Shown piece after piece: positions 35,073 to 43,428 of a stretch of DNA of 64,000 bases. Source of the stretch: Prauserella_A sp040635515 (GTDB taxonomy: Bacteria; Actinomycetota; Actinomycetes; Mycobacteriales; Pseudonocardiaceae); NCBI GenBank assembly GCA_040635515.1, contig JBEYHY010000005.1, positions 186,001 through 250,000 of the forward strand. The letters run 5' to 3'. The number at the start of each line of letters is the position of its first letter. Within the stretch, counting starts at the first letter, position 1. The notes beneath the pieces are model-generated. The model was not told the origin of the DNA. It was given only the letters and a program-made list of their open reading frames with translations, and searched no databases. The translations under genes and the position numbers were made by a program.

Positions 35073-36215
35073 CTACACCCGCTCCAGAATCGTGGCGTTG
35101 GCGAGACCGCCGCCCTCGCACATGGTTTGCAGGCCGTAACGGGCACCGGTGCGCGTCATCTCGTGCACGAGCGTGGTCATCAGCCGGGCACCGGAGGCGC
35201 CCAGCGGGTGGCCGAGCGCCATGGCGCCGCCGTTGACGTTGACCTTTTCCTGTGGCACGCCAAGGTCCTTCGCCCAGGCGAGCACCACCGCGGCGAACGC
35301 CTCGTTGCATTCGAAGAGATCGATGTCGTCCACGGTCAGCCCGGCGCGGGCAAGAACCTTGCGGGTGGCCGGGATAGGGCCGGAAAGGATGAGAACGGGA
35401 TCGCTGCCAACCACACTGGCCGTGTGAACCTTCGCGATCGGGGTGAGGCCGAACTCGGTGACCGCGCGTTCGGAGGCGACCAGGATCGCGGAAGCGCCGT
35501 CGGCGATCTGGCTGGCGAGTGGGGCATTGTGGATGCCACCGTCCCGGATCGGCGGAATACTCCGCATTTTCTCCCGGTCCGAACTCCGCCGCACGCCCTC
35601 GTCAGCGGTGACCCCGGCGACCCGCACCACCTGGCTGTCGAAGCGCCCCTCGTCCTGTGCGCGGGCGGCGTTCGCGTGGCTGGCGATCGCCAGGTCGAAC
35701 ATGGCCTCGCGGTCGATGCCCCACTTCTCGGCGATCAGGTCGCCACCACGGAACTGGTGGATCTCCTCGTCCCCATAGTGTTTCGCCCAGCCCGCACCCG
35801 CGAACGGGTAGCCGTAACCGAGTGCCGGGTCTCCTGAGCTGTTGAGGGGAACCCTGCTCATCACCTCGACGCCGCCCGCGACCACCAGGTCCTGTTCCCC
35901 GGACTTCACGGCCTGCGCGGCGAAATGCACGGCCTGCTGGGAGGAACCGCACTGCCGGTCGATGGTGACGCCGGGTACCTCCACGGGAAGACCGGCCGAC
36001 AGCCAGGCGTTGCGGGCGACGTTCCACGCCTGATCGCCCATCTGCGCCACACAGCCCGCGATGACATCGTCCACACGGGACGGATCGACTCCGGTGCGTT
36101 CCACCAGTGCCGTGAAGACCTCACCGAGAAGATCGGCGGGATGCAGTTCGGCGAGCCCGCCACCGCGCCGCCCGGTGGGAGTGCGGATCGCGTCCACGAT
36201 GTAGGCCTGGGTCAT
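35073..36215 (-). CDS. Acetyl-CoA C-acyltransferase (thiolase)
   Basis: The 380-residue protein is a classical degradative thiolase. Cys89 in DRQCGSSQQAVH is the nucleophile, LGHPLGASGAR holds the His, and TMCEGGGLANA carries the second Cys. It should split a 3-ketoacyl-CoA with CoA, the last step of a beta-oxidation round. The ATG overlaps the upstream luciferase-like gene's stop (ATGA). It forms with the SDR and MaoC genes a complete set of beta-oxidation enzymes in this operon. Confidence 0.93.
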   Translation of the reverse strand: MTQAYIVDAIRTPTGRRGGGLAELHPADLLGEVFTALVERTGVDPSRVDDVIAGCVAQMGDQAWNVARNAWLSAGLPVEVPGVTIDRQCGSSQQAVHFAAQAVKSGEQDLVVAGGVEVMSRVPLNSSGDPALGYGYPFAGAGWAKHYGDEEIHQFRGGDLIAEKWGIDREAMFDLAIASHANAARAQDEGRFDSQVVRVAGVTADEGVRRSSDREKMRSIPPIRDGGIHNAPLASQIADGASAILVASERAVTEFGLTPIAKVHTASVVGSDPVLILSGPIPATRKVLARAGLTVDDIDLFECNEAFAAVVLAWAKDLGVPQEKVNVNGGAMALGHPLGASGARLMTTLVHEMTRTGARYGLQTMCEGGGLANATILERV

Positions 36216-37051
36216 GTCGTCACCTCTCGTTCCGTTGTCCACAGCTCCTCGAGCCCGGAAGGCAGCCGTTGCTGCTGTAGCCGCGGGCGGACCACGGCGG
36301 CGAGATCGTCCAGCGCGCCCGTCCACGCCGCCGTACCCGGCCGAGGGGCGAGACGGACGAGCGTGGTGTCGAGCCCCCATCCGTCGCGTTCGGACAGCAG
36401 CCGCGCGGTGAGGTCCAGCGCTTCCTCGGCCTCGGGATCCCAGTCGCGCAACGCGGGTCGGCGCAATCGTCGGCAGGCCCGCCCCAACGCGCCTTCCATG
36501 TCTCGCCAGACCCACGAGCCGTCCTTTTCGGACATCGGACTGAGCGCGTAGGCCGCCGCGACCGCAGTGGCGGCGTTCCCGAGCAACCACAACGTGGGCT
36601 CCAGCGCGTACGGTGGAGGCGTGACACGCACATGGGTCTCGGGATTCACGGTGTGTGGCGGCAGACCTGCCGGGATCGTGTGACGTGGACCGTGGTGCGC
36701 GAACGGTACGGGAGCCGCGGCGGCGAGCAGGACCTCGGTCCACTCGCTGAGGTGTTCCTCGTTGTCGCCCCGCAGGCCCAGTACCAGGCGTCCGCCGAGC
36801 ATCTGGTCGGTGACATGGCGTTCCTCGGCCAGATACAGCGGATGGTGGTCCGCGACCGAGGTTCCCGCGCCGATCAACGGGGTGCGTGTGGTGCCAGCGC
36901 ACGTGGCCGCGGCGGCGAGTGCGATCTCGGGGCGGTCCTGCGGGGCGTCCAGCCACACCAGGTCGAGCTTCGCCTCCTCGACGGCGGCGGCCAGCGCGGG
37001 CACGTCCGCGAGCGGCACGGTGGCGAGATCGATCGTGACGCCGATCCTCAT
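36212..37051 (-). CDS. Luciferase-like (LLM) flavin-dependent protein, short form
   Basis: The 279-residue protein has the start of the bacterial luciferase barrel (MRIGVTIDLATV, then TTRTPLIGAGTSVADHHPLYLAE and MLGGRLVLGLRG). Its C-terminal half departs from typical family members. It is coupled by an ATGA overlap to the longer LLM protein upstream, so they may be two subunits, like the alpha and beta chains of luciferase. It would use reduced FMN or F420. Function unknown. Confidence 0.78.
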   Translation of the reverse strand: MRIGVTIDLATVPLADVPALAAAVEEAKLDLVWLDAPQDRPEIALAAAATCAGTTRTPLIGAGTSVADHHPLYLAEERHVTDQMLGGRLVLGLRGDNEEHLSEWTEVLLAAAAPVPFAHHGPRHTIPAGLPPHTVNPETHVRVTPPPYALEPTLWLLGNAATAVAAAYALSPMSEKDGSWVWRDMEGALGRACRRLRRPALRDWDPEAEEALDLTARLLSERDGWGLDTTLVRLAPRPGTAAWTGALDDLAAVVRPRLQQQRLPSGLEELWTTEREVTT

Positions 37052-38004
37052 GACGTCACCGCCTTCAGTACGGTCGACGCGAGCAACTCGAGCTGGTCGC
37101 GCAGCGCGCACTCGGAGACGAAGTCGAAGTTCACCCTGGCCACGATGGTGTCCACCCCCGCGTCGGCGAGTGCGGTGAGCCGCGCGGCGACCTCGTCGGG
37201 GGTTCCCGCGATCGCACTGGTGGCCGCGCGCTCGACCTGCTTGTCCAGAAGCTCGGGGCGTTCGAAGCCGTGGACGCCGTCCAGCACCCACCACGCACCG
37301 GCCTCCTCGCGGTAGTGCCGCCGCACCCGCGGCAGGAACCAGGAGCGCGCGTTGTCACCGTCGGGATCGACCCAGAGGTCCCTGATCATGCCGATCCGGC
37401 CCGGTTCGCGGCCCGCGTCGTGCGCGGCCTCGGTGATGATGGCGACCGCGCGGCGGATGCCCTCGGCGTCGAGGGTCTGCGGAAGCACCGCGGACATCCC
37501 GTAGCGCCCGATGCGTTCCAGCGCCGCGCGTGCCATGCCACCGCCCCACATCGCGTCCTGGCGGCGGTCGCGAGGTTCGCGGTCGAGGACCCGGAGTCCG
37601 GCCTCCATCCTGCGACCCCTGCCGGTGCGTGCCACACCCAGCGCGTCGAACTCGGCGTCCCGGTGCCCCAGTCCCACGCCGAGTTCAAGTCGGCCGCACG
37701 CCGCGTCGTCGACGGCGGCGGCGAGCGAGCGCAGGCGTTCCGGGTCGTGCTGGGGGAGCAGGGTCATCGCCGTCCCGAGCCGGAGCGTGGTGGTGGCCGC
37801 CGCGGCGGCGGCGATCGGCAGCAGCGGCGCGGGGCAGAAGGCGTCGTACCAGAGCCGGTGCTCGGCGACCCACAGGTGGGCGAAGCCGAGCCGCTCCACG
37901 GTTGCCGCCAGCTCGGGGAAATCCCGGTACAGCCGGGGAAGCGACTGACGACCGGACACTGTGGACTGGAACGTCCACAGCCCGACCCCCATCTCGACAC
38001 CCAT
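37048..38004 (-). CDS. LLM class flavin-dependent oxidoreductase
   Basis: The 318-residue protein has the luciferase-like barrel: ATVERLGFAHLWVAEHRLWY, TTTLRLGTAMTLLPQHDP, GRLELGVGLGHRDAEF, and VAARLTALADAGVDTIVARV near the end. Members are FMN- or F420-dependent monooxygenases or dehydrogenases. An ATG at 37992 is an alternative start. It precedes and overlaps the short LLM gene. A Baeyer-Villiger or C-S/C-N cleaving oxygenation are known chemistries of the family; which applies here is unknown. Confidence 0.87.
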   Translation of the reverse strand: MGVEMGVGLWTFQSTVSGRQSLPRLYRDFPELAATVERLGFAHLWVAEHRLWYDAFCPAPLLPIAAAAAATTTLRLGTAMTLLPQHDPERLRSLAAAVDDAACGRLELGVGLGHRDAEFDALGVARTGRGRRMEAGLRVLDREPRDRRQDAMWGGGMARAALERIGRYGMSAVLPQTLDAEGIRRAVAIITEAAHDAGREPGRIGMIRDLWVDPDGDNARSWFLPRVRRHYREEAGAWWVLDGVHGFERPELLDKQVERAATSAIAGTPDEVAARLTALADAGVDTIVARVNFDFVSECALRDQLELLASTVLKAVTS

Positions 38005-38012
38005 GGGCTGCC

Positions 38013-38441
38013 TCAGCCCCTGGCCAGGTGCGTGATGTCGACGGTGGCGGTACCCGCGAGCGCAACCCGTTGCCCGGCAACGAGTTCCACGTCGCAGTCG
38101 GCGAGCGTGCGACCCTTCTCCTCGCGCAGTGCCGACACCGTACCGCGCGCGACGACGTGGTCACCGCCGAGCACATTGCCCTGAAAGCGCACCCGAATGC
38201 CCCGCAGATGCTCGTGGCCGCCAGTCCACCCGGCGAGCATGTTCATGACGTAGGCGAGATTGTTCGGTCCCTGGTTGACCGGCTTGTCCCCCATGCCCAG
38301 CGCGCGGACGGCGTCGAGGTCGAAGTGGATCGGGTTGGGATCGACCAGTACCAGCGCCATCGTCTTCATCTTCTCGGCGCTCACGGCGGGGAGTTTCCAC
38401 TCGGGGATGACGGTGCCCGCCCGTACGAGTGTCGCGGTCAT
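38013..38441 (-). CDS. MaoC-like enoyl-CoA hydratase (catalytic half)
   Basis: The 142-residue hot-dog protein carries the hydratase-2 motif in DPNPIHFDLDAVRALGM, with Asp and His in place, and NQGPNNLAYVMNML after it. It should add water to a 2-enoyl-CoA, the step after the acyl-CoA dehydrogenase. Its ATG overlaps the stop of the second hot-dog gene, which lacks the motif. This is the arrangement of heteromeric MaoC hydratases such as those of steroid side-chain degradation. Confidence 0.9.
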   Translation of the reverse strand: MTATLVRAGTVIPEWKLPAVSAEKMKTMALVLVDPNPIHFDLDAVRALGMGDKPVNQGPNNLAYVMNMLAGWTGGHEHLRGIRVRFQGNVLGGDHVVARGTVSALREEKGRTLADCDVELVAGQRVALAGTATVDITHLARG

Positions 38442-38878
38442 GCGTCCCTCCTCGGGAAGACGATGGAGTTGTAGGTCGCCGCGGCGAGTTCGCCCTCGGC
38501 GTCGGTGAGCGCGAGCCGGAAGCCCACGATGTCGAAGACGCCGGTCCGTTTGCCGCGCTTGCGTTCCGCGGAAACGAACTCCCCGCTGACGGTAAAGCTC
38601 TCCCCGACCTTGAGCGGGCGTTCGAGCACGGTCTCGTGTTCGCCGAACATCGGACCGTCGGCGGCGGTCGCGCCGCAGATCGCGAAGACCTCGTCCCAGC
38701 TGAGGCCCTTGCCGACGGCCACGCTGATGTAGGCGAACAGCGGGTGCGCAACCTCGCCGTCCCGCCCGGACTCCACGACGTCGTTGAGCAGCCAGTCGAC
38801 GTACGGCTCGATGGTGTAAGACCCGCCCGGAATCGGCCTGCCGACGATCGCGGCGAGCTCGCTCTCGGTCATCGTCAT
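38438..38878 (-). CDS. MaoC-type hot-dog partner protein (FAS1-like dehydratase domain)
   Basis: The 146-residue protein has the non-catalytic N-terminal hot-dog fold of FAS1-like/MaoC hydratases (RPIPGGSYTIEPYVDWLLND; TFTVSGEF-like strands; FDIVGFRLALTDAEGELAA). It lacks the Asp-His hydratase motif, which the next gene supplies, so the two probably form a heterodimer. It is the first gene of an 11-gene operon; operator site 3 lies 18 bases before its start. ATG at 38872 is an alternative. Confidence 0.87.
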   Translation of the reverse strand: MTMTESELAAIVGRPIPGGSYTIEPYVDWLLNDVVESGRDGEVAHPLFAYISVAVGKGLSWDEVFAICGATAADGPMFGEHETVLERPLKVGESFTVSGEFVSAERKRGKRTGVFDIVGFRLALTDAEGELAAATYNSIVFPRRDA

Positions 38879-38896
38879 CGAGACTCCAATTCACCA

Positions 38897-38910
38897 ACCA
38901 ATTGATTGGT
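38897..38910. promoter_or_regulatory. Operator site 3 of the island's TetR regulon
   Basis: ACCAATTGATTGGT differs from the consensus ACCAANCGNTTGGT only in its centre and is preceded by another ACCA. It lies 18 bases upstream of the MaoC operon start. Confidence 0.78.
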
Positions 38911-39096
38911 AGAAGTCTGCCAGACGACGTCCGCCCTGCCAAGTTCCCATCCGGAAACGTGCTAGTCCCGCGCTCAGACGCGTGAAATGCCCGTCCAGGC
39001 GGCCGAGTTGCCCATTACCAGCACACGAGTGGCCCTTTCGCGCGCGCTAAGGCACCCAAGAGGCACACCGGCCGGACGAAGCGGAAACCGCGGAAA

Positions 39097-39780
39097 TCAG
39101 CCTCGCGAGAAACTCGATCGCAAGGTCTCGATACCGCCTGCCGACTCGACCGCGGAGGCGGAGGCGACCGAGGACACGATCATCCCGACGTAGACGTCCG
39201 CCAACTGGTCCGCGGTACGGGGGCCGTCCGGGCGATACCACCGGGTCATCGAGTTCAGCTCACCGGTGATCATGATGCTGGCCAGCCGGGGATCGATCCC
39301 GCCGTCGATGACACCGTCGCGCTGCCCCTCCTCGAGAATGCGCTGGAGCACCACGACATAGGTTTCCCCGCCCTCGCGGATCTCGGCACGACGATGCTCG
39401 CTGAGCCGGTCGAACTCGCGCACCTGGATCGTGTACGGCACCAGGTGGTCGGCGGCGAACAGCACGTGGGCACGCACGAACGCGGCCAGTTTCTCCAGCG
39501 GGTCCCGCGCGCCCTCGGTGACGGCGTGCATGTCCGAGATGGCCTCGTCGTACACGTCCTTGATGATCTTGTAGAGGAAGTCCTCCTTGGATCGGACGTA
39601 GTGATAGAGGCTGCCCTTGAGGATCCCGACCCGGTCGGCGATGTCCTGGATACTGGTCGCGCTGTAGCCCTTGTCGAGGATCACCTCCGCGGCGGCCTCG
39701 ACGATCTCGGCGTAGCGCTCGGGGTCAGGCCCACGACGCGGCCGCCCCCGCTTGGCCGGCTCGGCGTCGGTCTTCGACAT
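39097..39780 (-). CDS. TetR family regulator, probable master repressor of the catabolic island
   Basis: The 227-residue protein begins with a basic arm (AKRGRPRRGPDPERYAEIVE) and a TetR helix-turn-helix (SIQDIADRVGILKGSLYHYVRSKEDFL). The GILKGSLYHYV recognition helix resembles KstR2/FadR-type repressors that sense acyl-CoAs. It is the last gene of the moaA operon, whose promoter holds operator site 4, so it appears to regulate itself. It is the only regulator inside the 33-kb island and the natural candidate to bind all six palindromes. The ligand is likely a CoA thioester of the substrate; that is inference. Confidence 0.88.
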   Translation of the reverse strand: MSKTDAEPAKRGRPRRGPDPERYAEIVEAAAEVILDKGYSATSIQDIADRVGILKGSLYHYVRSKEDFLYKIIKDVYDEAISDMHAVTEGARDPLEKLAAFVRAHVLFAADHLVPYTIQVREFDRLSEHRRAEIREGGETYVVVLQRILEEGQRDGVIDGGIDPRLASIMITGELNSMTRWYRPDGPRTADQLADVYVGMIVSSVASASAVESAGGIETLRSSFSRG

Positions 39781-39784
39781 CTGG

Positions 39785-40306
39785 TCACGTCCCCCTTGAG
39801 GTAGCTGAGTCCGTCGAGCGCACGTCCCCTCCACTGCGTCGCGCGCGGTCGAACCACGGCAGGATAGTCCGGTCGCCCGTGACCCATCGACCATCCACCC
39901 GACGCTCGGCGATCCGCCAGCCGCCGTCGGTGTGGCTCAGCAGATCACGATAGGACGCGGCGACCTCGACCCGAGACGAACGCGCTCCCTCACCACCCCG
40001 TGCGACCAGGGTGGCGCGCACGTGGCTGCGCACGCGCACCCGGCCGTCGTCGCCCGCCCGGCCGGACACGCTGCCGAGCAGATGCTGGGTCGTGCGGAGA
40101 TCGCGATGGAGTTCGGCCATCACGTCCGCGACCTCTGCTCCGCCGCGGCAGCGAAACGCGCCGTAGTCGGCGACGGCGTCCGGGAGGAACAGCGAACGGA
40201 GTTCGTCGTACGCCTCGTCGTCGATCGCCCAACAGTAGCGGGCCAGCAACTCGGCAGCCACGGCGGTCGCGCGCACGTCGTCGAGGGGGCGTGGCTCAGC
40301 GGTCAT
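39785..40306 (-). CDS. SnoaL-like (NTF2-fold) protein
   Basis: The 173-residue product has the NTF2 cone fold pattern: LLARYCWAIDDEAYDELRSL, FLPDAVADYGAF, TTQHLLGSV and DGGWRIAERRVDGRWV, common to SnoaL-like proteins and small ring-hydroxylating dioxygenase beta-like subunits. Such proteins act as isomerases, cyclases or dehydratases in catabolic clusters. The stop of the upstream VOC gene overlaps its start by 11 bases, and the TetR gene follows after four. Function unknown. Confidence 0.85.
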   Translation of the reverse strand: MTAEPRPLDDVRATAVAAELLARYCWAIDDEAYDELRSLFLPDAVADYGAFRCRGGAEVADVMAELHRDLRTTQHLLGSVSGRAGDDGRVRVRSHVRATLVARGGEGARSSRVEVAASYRDLLSHTDGGWRIAERRVDGRWVTGDRTILPWFDRARRSGGDVRSTDSATSRGT

Positions 40307-40811
40307 CGGTGGCCCCGTTCTCCGACCGAGGGGCCGGGTAGCCGGCGCCCTCGAACCACGCCTCCAGTTCCGCTTTCCGTGCGGCGTCGACGATCTCGAC
40401 CAACGGGCCACTGGGCAGCCGGTGGTATGCGAATCGGAAGGCCTGCCCGCTGCCGTCGTCGAAGGTGAGCACCCTGGGGAATCCGGCGGCCTCGAGTTTC
40501 GCGGACGTGGCGGCGAAATCCTCGGCCCACACGCCGACATGGTGCGCGCAGCCGGGGCCGAAGGATACGGACGGCGCCTCCCAGATCGTGCCCGGTACGG
40601 GTTCCAGCAACTCCAGTCGCGGCGAACCACCCTGGGAATAAGCGAACCGGAGGTTCGCGGTCACCGGGCCTTCGGGGGTCGTCACCGGTATCTCGTGTTG
40701 CTCGACGTCGGTCCAGGTCACGCCGAAGACGGCGGTCAGGTCGCGTCGCGCGGCGTCGAGATCGGGCACGACGAATCCGGTGTGGTAGATGTCGGCGATG
40801 TTCAGCAACAC
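40296..40811 (-). CDS. VOC family protein
   Basis: The 171-residue protein has IADIYHTGFVVPDLDAARRDL with a first His, RLELLEPVPGT with a Glu, and GPGCAHHVGVWAEDF with a second His, matching the epimerase/lyase-like VOC pattern. It is the fifth VOC protein of the island. It lies between moaA and the SnoaL-like gene in the regulator's own operon. No function can be assigned beyond metal-dependent chemistry on a carbonyl or CoA intermediate. Confidence 0.85.
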   Translation of the reverse strand: MLLNIADIYHTGFVVPDLDAARRDLTAVFGVTWTDVEQHEIPVTTPEGPVTANLRFAYSQGGSPRLELLEPVPGTIWEAPSVSFGPGCAHHVGVWAEDFAATSAKLEAAGFPRVLTFDDGSGQAFRFAYHRLPSGPLVEIVDAARKAELEAWFEGAGYPAPRSENGATDDR

Positions 40812-40835
40812 GTTCTCCTCTCCGGAAACCGGCGG

Positions 40836-41852
40836 TCAGCCGCCGATGTAGGACATCTCCACTCGTGGTCCGCGCAGGCCCTCCTCGCCCCGCAGTTCGG
40901 ACGCGCGATCGGACCGTCCCGCCCAATGCCGCGCCAGCACCGCGTACAACTCCTCGTCGGTCGCGCCACCGCGCAACAGAGCGCGCAGGTCGAGTCCTCG
41001 CGCGGCGAAGAGGCACGTGAACAGCTCACCGACAGCGGAGACGCGGGCGCGGGTGCAGGTGTGACAGAACGGTGCCGTGACGGAGGCGATGATCCCGATC
41101 TCGCCGCCGCCGTCGCGGTAGCGGAACCGGGTCGCGACCTCGCCCGCCACCTCGGGCGCGACCTCCGTCAGTGGCCACAGTGCGTCGATCCGTTCCCGGA
41201 CCTCCTGCGCTGGAACGACCTTGTCGCGGACCCAGCCGTTGGTGGTGCCGACGTCCATGTACTCGATGAAGCGCAGCCGGACACCCTCGTCGCGGGCCCA
41301 CGCCGCGAGCTCCTCGATCTGGTGGTCGTTGACGCCGCGCTGGACGACGGTGTTGACCTTGACGCCGAGCCCGGCCTCCCGCGCGGCGGTGATGCCGTCC
41401 AGCACGGCCGAAAGGGCAACCGGCGTGTCGGCCATCGCGCGAAAGGTCCTCTCGTCGAGCGCGTCGAGGCTGACGGTGACGCGGTGCAGACCATTGCGCG
41501 CGAGCGCGGCGGCGTGTTTCGGCAGCAGCACCCCGTTGGTCGTCATGGCGAGATCCGCGAACCCGGACAGCATGGCCACGAGGTCGGGAAGACCGCCGCG
41601 CAGCAACGGTTCCCCTCCGGTCAGCCGGACCTTGCGCACACCGCCGCGCCGGAAGACGCCGAGCAGGCGGGTGATCTCCTCGAAGCTCAGCAGTTCGGAA
41701 CGCGGGAGGAAGGCGTGGCCGGGGCCGAACAGTTCGCGGGGCATGCAATAGCGGCACCGGAAATTGCACCGATCGGTGACCGACAGTCGCACGTCGGTCA
41801 GCGGGCGGCCGAGGCGGTCGCGCAGCGGGCCCGCATCGAGGCGCTCTTCCAT
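40836..41852 (-). CDS. moaA: GTP 3',8-cyclase MoaA (molybdopterin biosynthesis)
   Basis: The 338-residue radical-SAM enzyme has the N-terminal cluster Cys29-x3-Cys33-x2-Cys36 (CNFRCRYC), LTGGEPLLR, the C-terminal cluster CHTC...C (FCHTCTRARVSAVGELFTC) and the terminal Gly-Gly. All are required for MoaA to convert GTP to the first pterin precursor of the molybdenum cofactor. It is far from any other moa gene here and is instead placed in the regulon with a molybdopterin oxidoreductase at 46862, so it probably boosts cofactor supply during induction. The ATG at 41852 has GGAAGG upstream and is preferred to 41870. Confidence 0.93.
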   Translation of the reverse strand: MEERLDAGPLRDRLGRPLTDVRLSVTDRCNFRCRYCMPRELFGPGHAFLPRSELLSFEEITRLLGVFRRGGVRKVRLTGGEPLLRGGLPDLVAMLSGFADLAMTTNGVLLPKHAAALARNGLHRVTVSLDALDERTFRAMADTPVALSAVLDGITAAREAGLGVKVNTVVQRGVNDHQIEELAAWARDEGVRLRFIEYMDVGTTNGWVRDKVVPAQEVRERIDALWPLTEVAPEVAGEVATRFRYRDGGGEIGIIASVTAPFCHTCTRARVSAVGELFTCLFAARGLDLRALLRGGATDEELYAVLARHWAGRSDRASELRGEEGLRGPRVEMSYIGG

Positions 41853-41877
41853 CACGGGACCTTCCCACATTTTGGCA

Positions 41878-41891
41878 ACCGTTCGTTTGGT
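41878..41891. promoter_or_regulatory. Operator site 4 of the island's TetR regulon
   Basis: ACCGTTCGTTTGGT keeps the right half CGTTTGGT exactly, with two changes in the left half. It lies between the divergent moaA-TetR operon (25 bases from its start) and the hydrolase gene (54 bases). Confidence 0.7.
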
Positions 41892-41945
41892 AGGTTATGC
41901 AAGGAGTGGAACTCGGAGCAAGCACCCCATCGGGAGGATCGCCGC

Positions 41946-42875
41946 ATGGACGCCACGACGGCACGCTTCCAGGTCGCTCCCGAGTACCGCGATCCCGCGC
42001 CCGGTACCGAAAACAGCGTCCCTCCGGCGTGGTTCTCGGCCGCCCTTCGCCGTGAGCGGCGCACGGGCGAGGTGAGGGTGGACGGCGTCCCGATCCGGTT
42101 CCTGTCCTGGGGTGACCCGCGCGAGCCCGCCACGATCCTGGTGCACGGAGGGGCGGCGCACGCCATGTGGTGGGCGCCGGTCGCGGCACGACTCGACGGC
42201 CACGTCGTCGCACTCGACCTTTCCGGGCACGGCCGCAGCGGGCACCGGCCCGGCTACTCGATCGAGCACTGGGCGAAGGAGATCATCGCGGTCGCGCACA
42301 GCGTGTCGGGTGGCCCCGCCACGATCGTCGCGCACTCGCTCGGCGGCATCGTGGCCTCGCACGCCATGACCCACACCGGCCTCGGCGCCCGGTTCCGCGG
42401 GGTGGTTCTCCTCGACGCTCCCGTGTGGCCGGGCGCGCCCGCTCCCGAGAAACCGTTGTCGGACAGAGAGATCCGGCCGCACCGGAGCTACGCCACCGCG
42501 GCGGAGGCACTCGGGCGGTTCCGCCTGGTTCCCCCGCAGCCGTGCGCCAACGACTTCTACGTCGAGCACATCGCCTGGCACAGCCTCGCTCCTTTCGAGG
42601 AGGGCTGGCGGTGGCGTTTCGACCCCCGGATCTTCGCCGACCCGAACGGCGATCACCGGATCACCAGGTTCGAAGGCGACCTCGACCTCGCGACAAGCCC
42701 GTTCGCGGTGGTCATGGGCGCGCGATCGTACCTTTCACACGGCGCGAGGGCGGCCTTGGCGAACCGGCCCGGCACACCACTGTGCTTCGTACCGGACGCG
42801 GCCCACCATGTGATGCTGGACCAGCCCATCGCCCTTCTCGCCGTGATACGGGATCTGCTCGGCTCCTGGCCGTGA
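41946..42875 (+). CDS. Alpha/beta hydrolase
   Basis: The 309-residue protein has the alpha/beta-hydrolase fold: HGGAAHAMWW oxyanion region, DLSGHGRSGH, the nucleophile Ser131 in VAHSLGGIVAS and a C-terminal His in DAAHHVMLDQP. It may open an ester or lactone substrate or cleave a C-C bond of a ring-fission product. GGGAGGATC precedes the ATG. It is a single-gene unit divergent from the moaA operon and shares operator site 4. It ends 7 bases from the convergent TRAP operon. Confidence 0.9.
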   Translation: MDATTARFQVAPEYRDPAPGTENSVPPAWFSAALRRERRTGEVRVDGVPIRFLSWGDPREPATILVHGGAAHAMWWAPVAARLDGHVVALDLSGHGRSGHRPGYSIEHWAKEIIAVAHSVSGGPATIVAHSLGGIVASHAMTHTGLGARFRGVVLLDAPVWPGAPAPEKPLSDREIRPHRSYATAAEALGRFRLVPPQPCANDFYVEHIAWHSLAPFEEGWRWRFDPRIFADPNGDHRITRFEGDLDLATSPFAVVMGARSYLSHGARAALANRPGTPLCFVPDAAHHVMLDQPIALLAVIRDLLGSWP

Positions 42876-42882
42876 CCTGTGC

Positions 42883-43428
42883 TCAGATCCCGGCATCGCT
42901 GAGATCGTCCCGCTTCGGACGGGCGCGCACGTCCTCCACCGCGGTCACGATCTGTTCCAGCGCGAGAATGAGGAAGCCCGCGAACACGGCGAGCCTGGCC
43001 GGCCACATGGGAAGCCGGACCAGACCGAGCTTGTACTCACCGGTGTCGAGCGCGGCGGCGAGCACCTCCCAGGACGCCAGCGCGAGCAGCACCGCGACGA
43101 ACGCCGCGCCGATCCCGCCTGCCATCCGCACGACCTGGTAGGCACGCCCCCGCAACTTGTCCAGCACGGACGTCATGGAGACGTGCCGCCGCTGCCGCTC
43201 CGCCTCGCCCAGCGCGAAGAACGCCGTCAGCGCCATCGCCAGCTCTACGTACTCGACAACACCCGGCACCTCGGGTTTGCCGAGTTCGCGCAGCACGAAG
43301 TTGTAGACGACGAGCAGCATGATGAAGACCATGCCCGCGATGGAGACCACGGCCAGGCTTCGGGACAGGGCGTGGATCGTCGCGGCGAGACCGCGACCGA
43401 CGGTGCCTAGGAAACCGCGGACGTTCAT
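42883..43428 (-). CDS. dctQ: TRAP transporter small permease (DctQ)
   Basis: The 181-residue protein has four membrane spans (AVVSIAGMVFIMLLVVYNFVL; VEYVELAMALTAFFALGEAE; GGIGAAFVAVLLALASWEVL; ARLAVFAGFLILALEQIVTA) and the EAERQRRHVSMT loop typical of DctQ. It forms the membrane complex with DctM, encoded just upstream with an ATGA overlap. The N-terminus is somewhat longer than usual. TRAP systems import organic acids using an ion gradient. Confidence 0.9.
   Translation of the reverse strand: MNVRGFLGTVGRGLAATIHALSRSLAVVSIAGMVFIMLLVVYNFVLRELGKPEVPGVVEYVELAMALTAFFALGEAERQRRHVSMTSVLDKLRGRAYQVVRMAGGIGAAFVAVLLALASWEVLAAALDTGEYKLGLVRLPMWPARLAVFAGFLILALEQIVTAVEDVRARPKRDDLSDAGI

Noticed and set aside
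32734..35139. An 801-residue forward open frame
   Set aside because: It lies antisense to the P450, thiolase, DUF35 and SDR genes, all of which carry intact family motifs.
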